From: Leuconostoc palmae
GTDB lineage: Bacteria; Bacillota; Bacilli; Lactobacillales; Lactobacillaceae
Direction: 5' to 3'
Assembly (NCBI RefSeq): GCF_019656075.1
Contig: NZ_BPKZ01000010.1
Coordinates: forward strand, 1 to 54,216
DNA: 54,216 bases
Shown: positions 54,157 through 54,216 of the stretch, in pieces
Layout of the letters: the number at the start of each line of letters is the position of its first letter
How positions within the stretch are numbered: the first letter of the stretch is position 1
Notes under the pieces: generated by a model
What the model was told of the DNA's origin: nothing
Seen by the model: the letters and a program-made list of their open reading frames with translations, nothing else
Databases searched by the model: none
Program-made: the position numbers and the translations under genes

Positions 54157-54209
54157 AAAAATGGACTATTTTTATTCAGTCCGTAAAATGAAAGTATAGG
54201 AGTATTTTT

Positions 54210-54216
54210 ATGTCAA
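54210..54216 (+). CDS. Start of the next gene (partial, probably arg operon)
   Basis: ATG with AGGAG 7 nt upstream, cut by the window end after two codons. The position behind argC suggests argJ, but the sequence shown cannot confirm it. Confidence 0.4.

Overview
The window is a chromosomal segment of a low-GC Gram-positive lactic acid bacterium. Several things point to the Leuconostoc/Weissella branch (inference, not proof): an L-2-hydroxyisocaproate-type dehydrogenase, an eight-gene F-type ATPase operon with no atpI in front, an Apf-like LysM protein, a WxL-domain remnant, CcpA-type cre sites and many AGGAGG ribosome sites. I see no insertion sequence, prophage or CRISPR array. Nearly every unit is closed by an intrinsic terminator.

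Layout. 1-12.3 kb (all minus strand): cysS, pgk, a coupled pair of wall-polymer-type glycosyltransferase genes, a DHA2 drug exporter with its DUF4811 partner, a HelD-type helicase coupled to a short type I pantothenate kinase-like gene, tRNA-Glu and an old-yellow-enzyme flavoprotein. 12.3-18.2 kb: an Apf-like LysM protein and a phnD-C-E-E transporter followed by a cytosolic 5'-nucleotidase-like gene. 18.4-25.2 kb: the atpBEFHAGDC operon. 25.5-28.8 kb: uracil permease, an orphan catabolite-controlled transcription unit with no full-length protein gene, and prfC. 28.9-35.4 kb: an alpha-carbonic anhydrase without signal peptide, nnrE, uppP, tRNA-Lys, a hemolysin III-type protein, a DegV protein, a two-subunit fluoride channel and a fumarate reductase-like flavoprotein. 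35.5-39.1 kb: a WxL pseudogene and the trpXYZ-type tryptophan ABC transporter behind a Trp-Trp leader peptide and attenuator. 39.1-48.9 kb: an amino acid permease, a parS site, L-HicDH, nucleoside uptake systems (CNT and ABC) and a KtrAB-type potassium system. 48.9-54.2 kb: two decayed genes, a PadR-MFS operon, a small HTH regulator, a PEBP protein and a truncated argC in front of the next gene.

The most unusual signals are these: (1) a ribosome-mediated tryptophan attenuator with a 15-residue leader peptide and a chain of mutually exclusive RNA helices in front of trpXYZ; (2) a cre-controlled, RBS-bearing, strongly structured, terminator-closed transcript of about 330 nt that encodes at most a 17-residue peptide; (3) four genes whose ATG lies 6-7 nt after a -10 box with no Shine-Dalgarno sequence, as expected for leaderless mRNAs; and (4) a perfect 16-bp parS palindrome between two metabolic genes.
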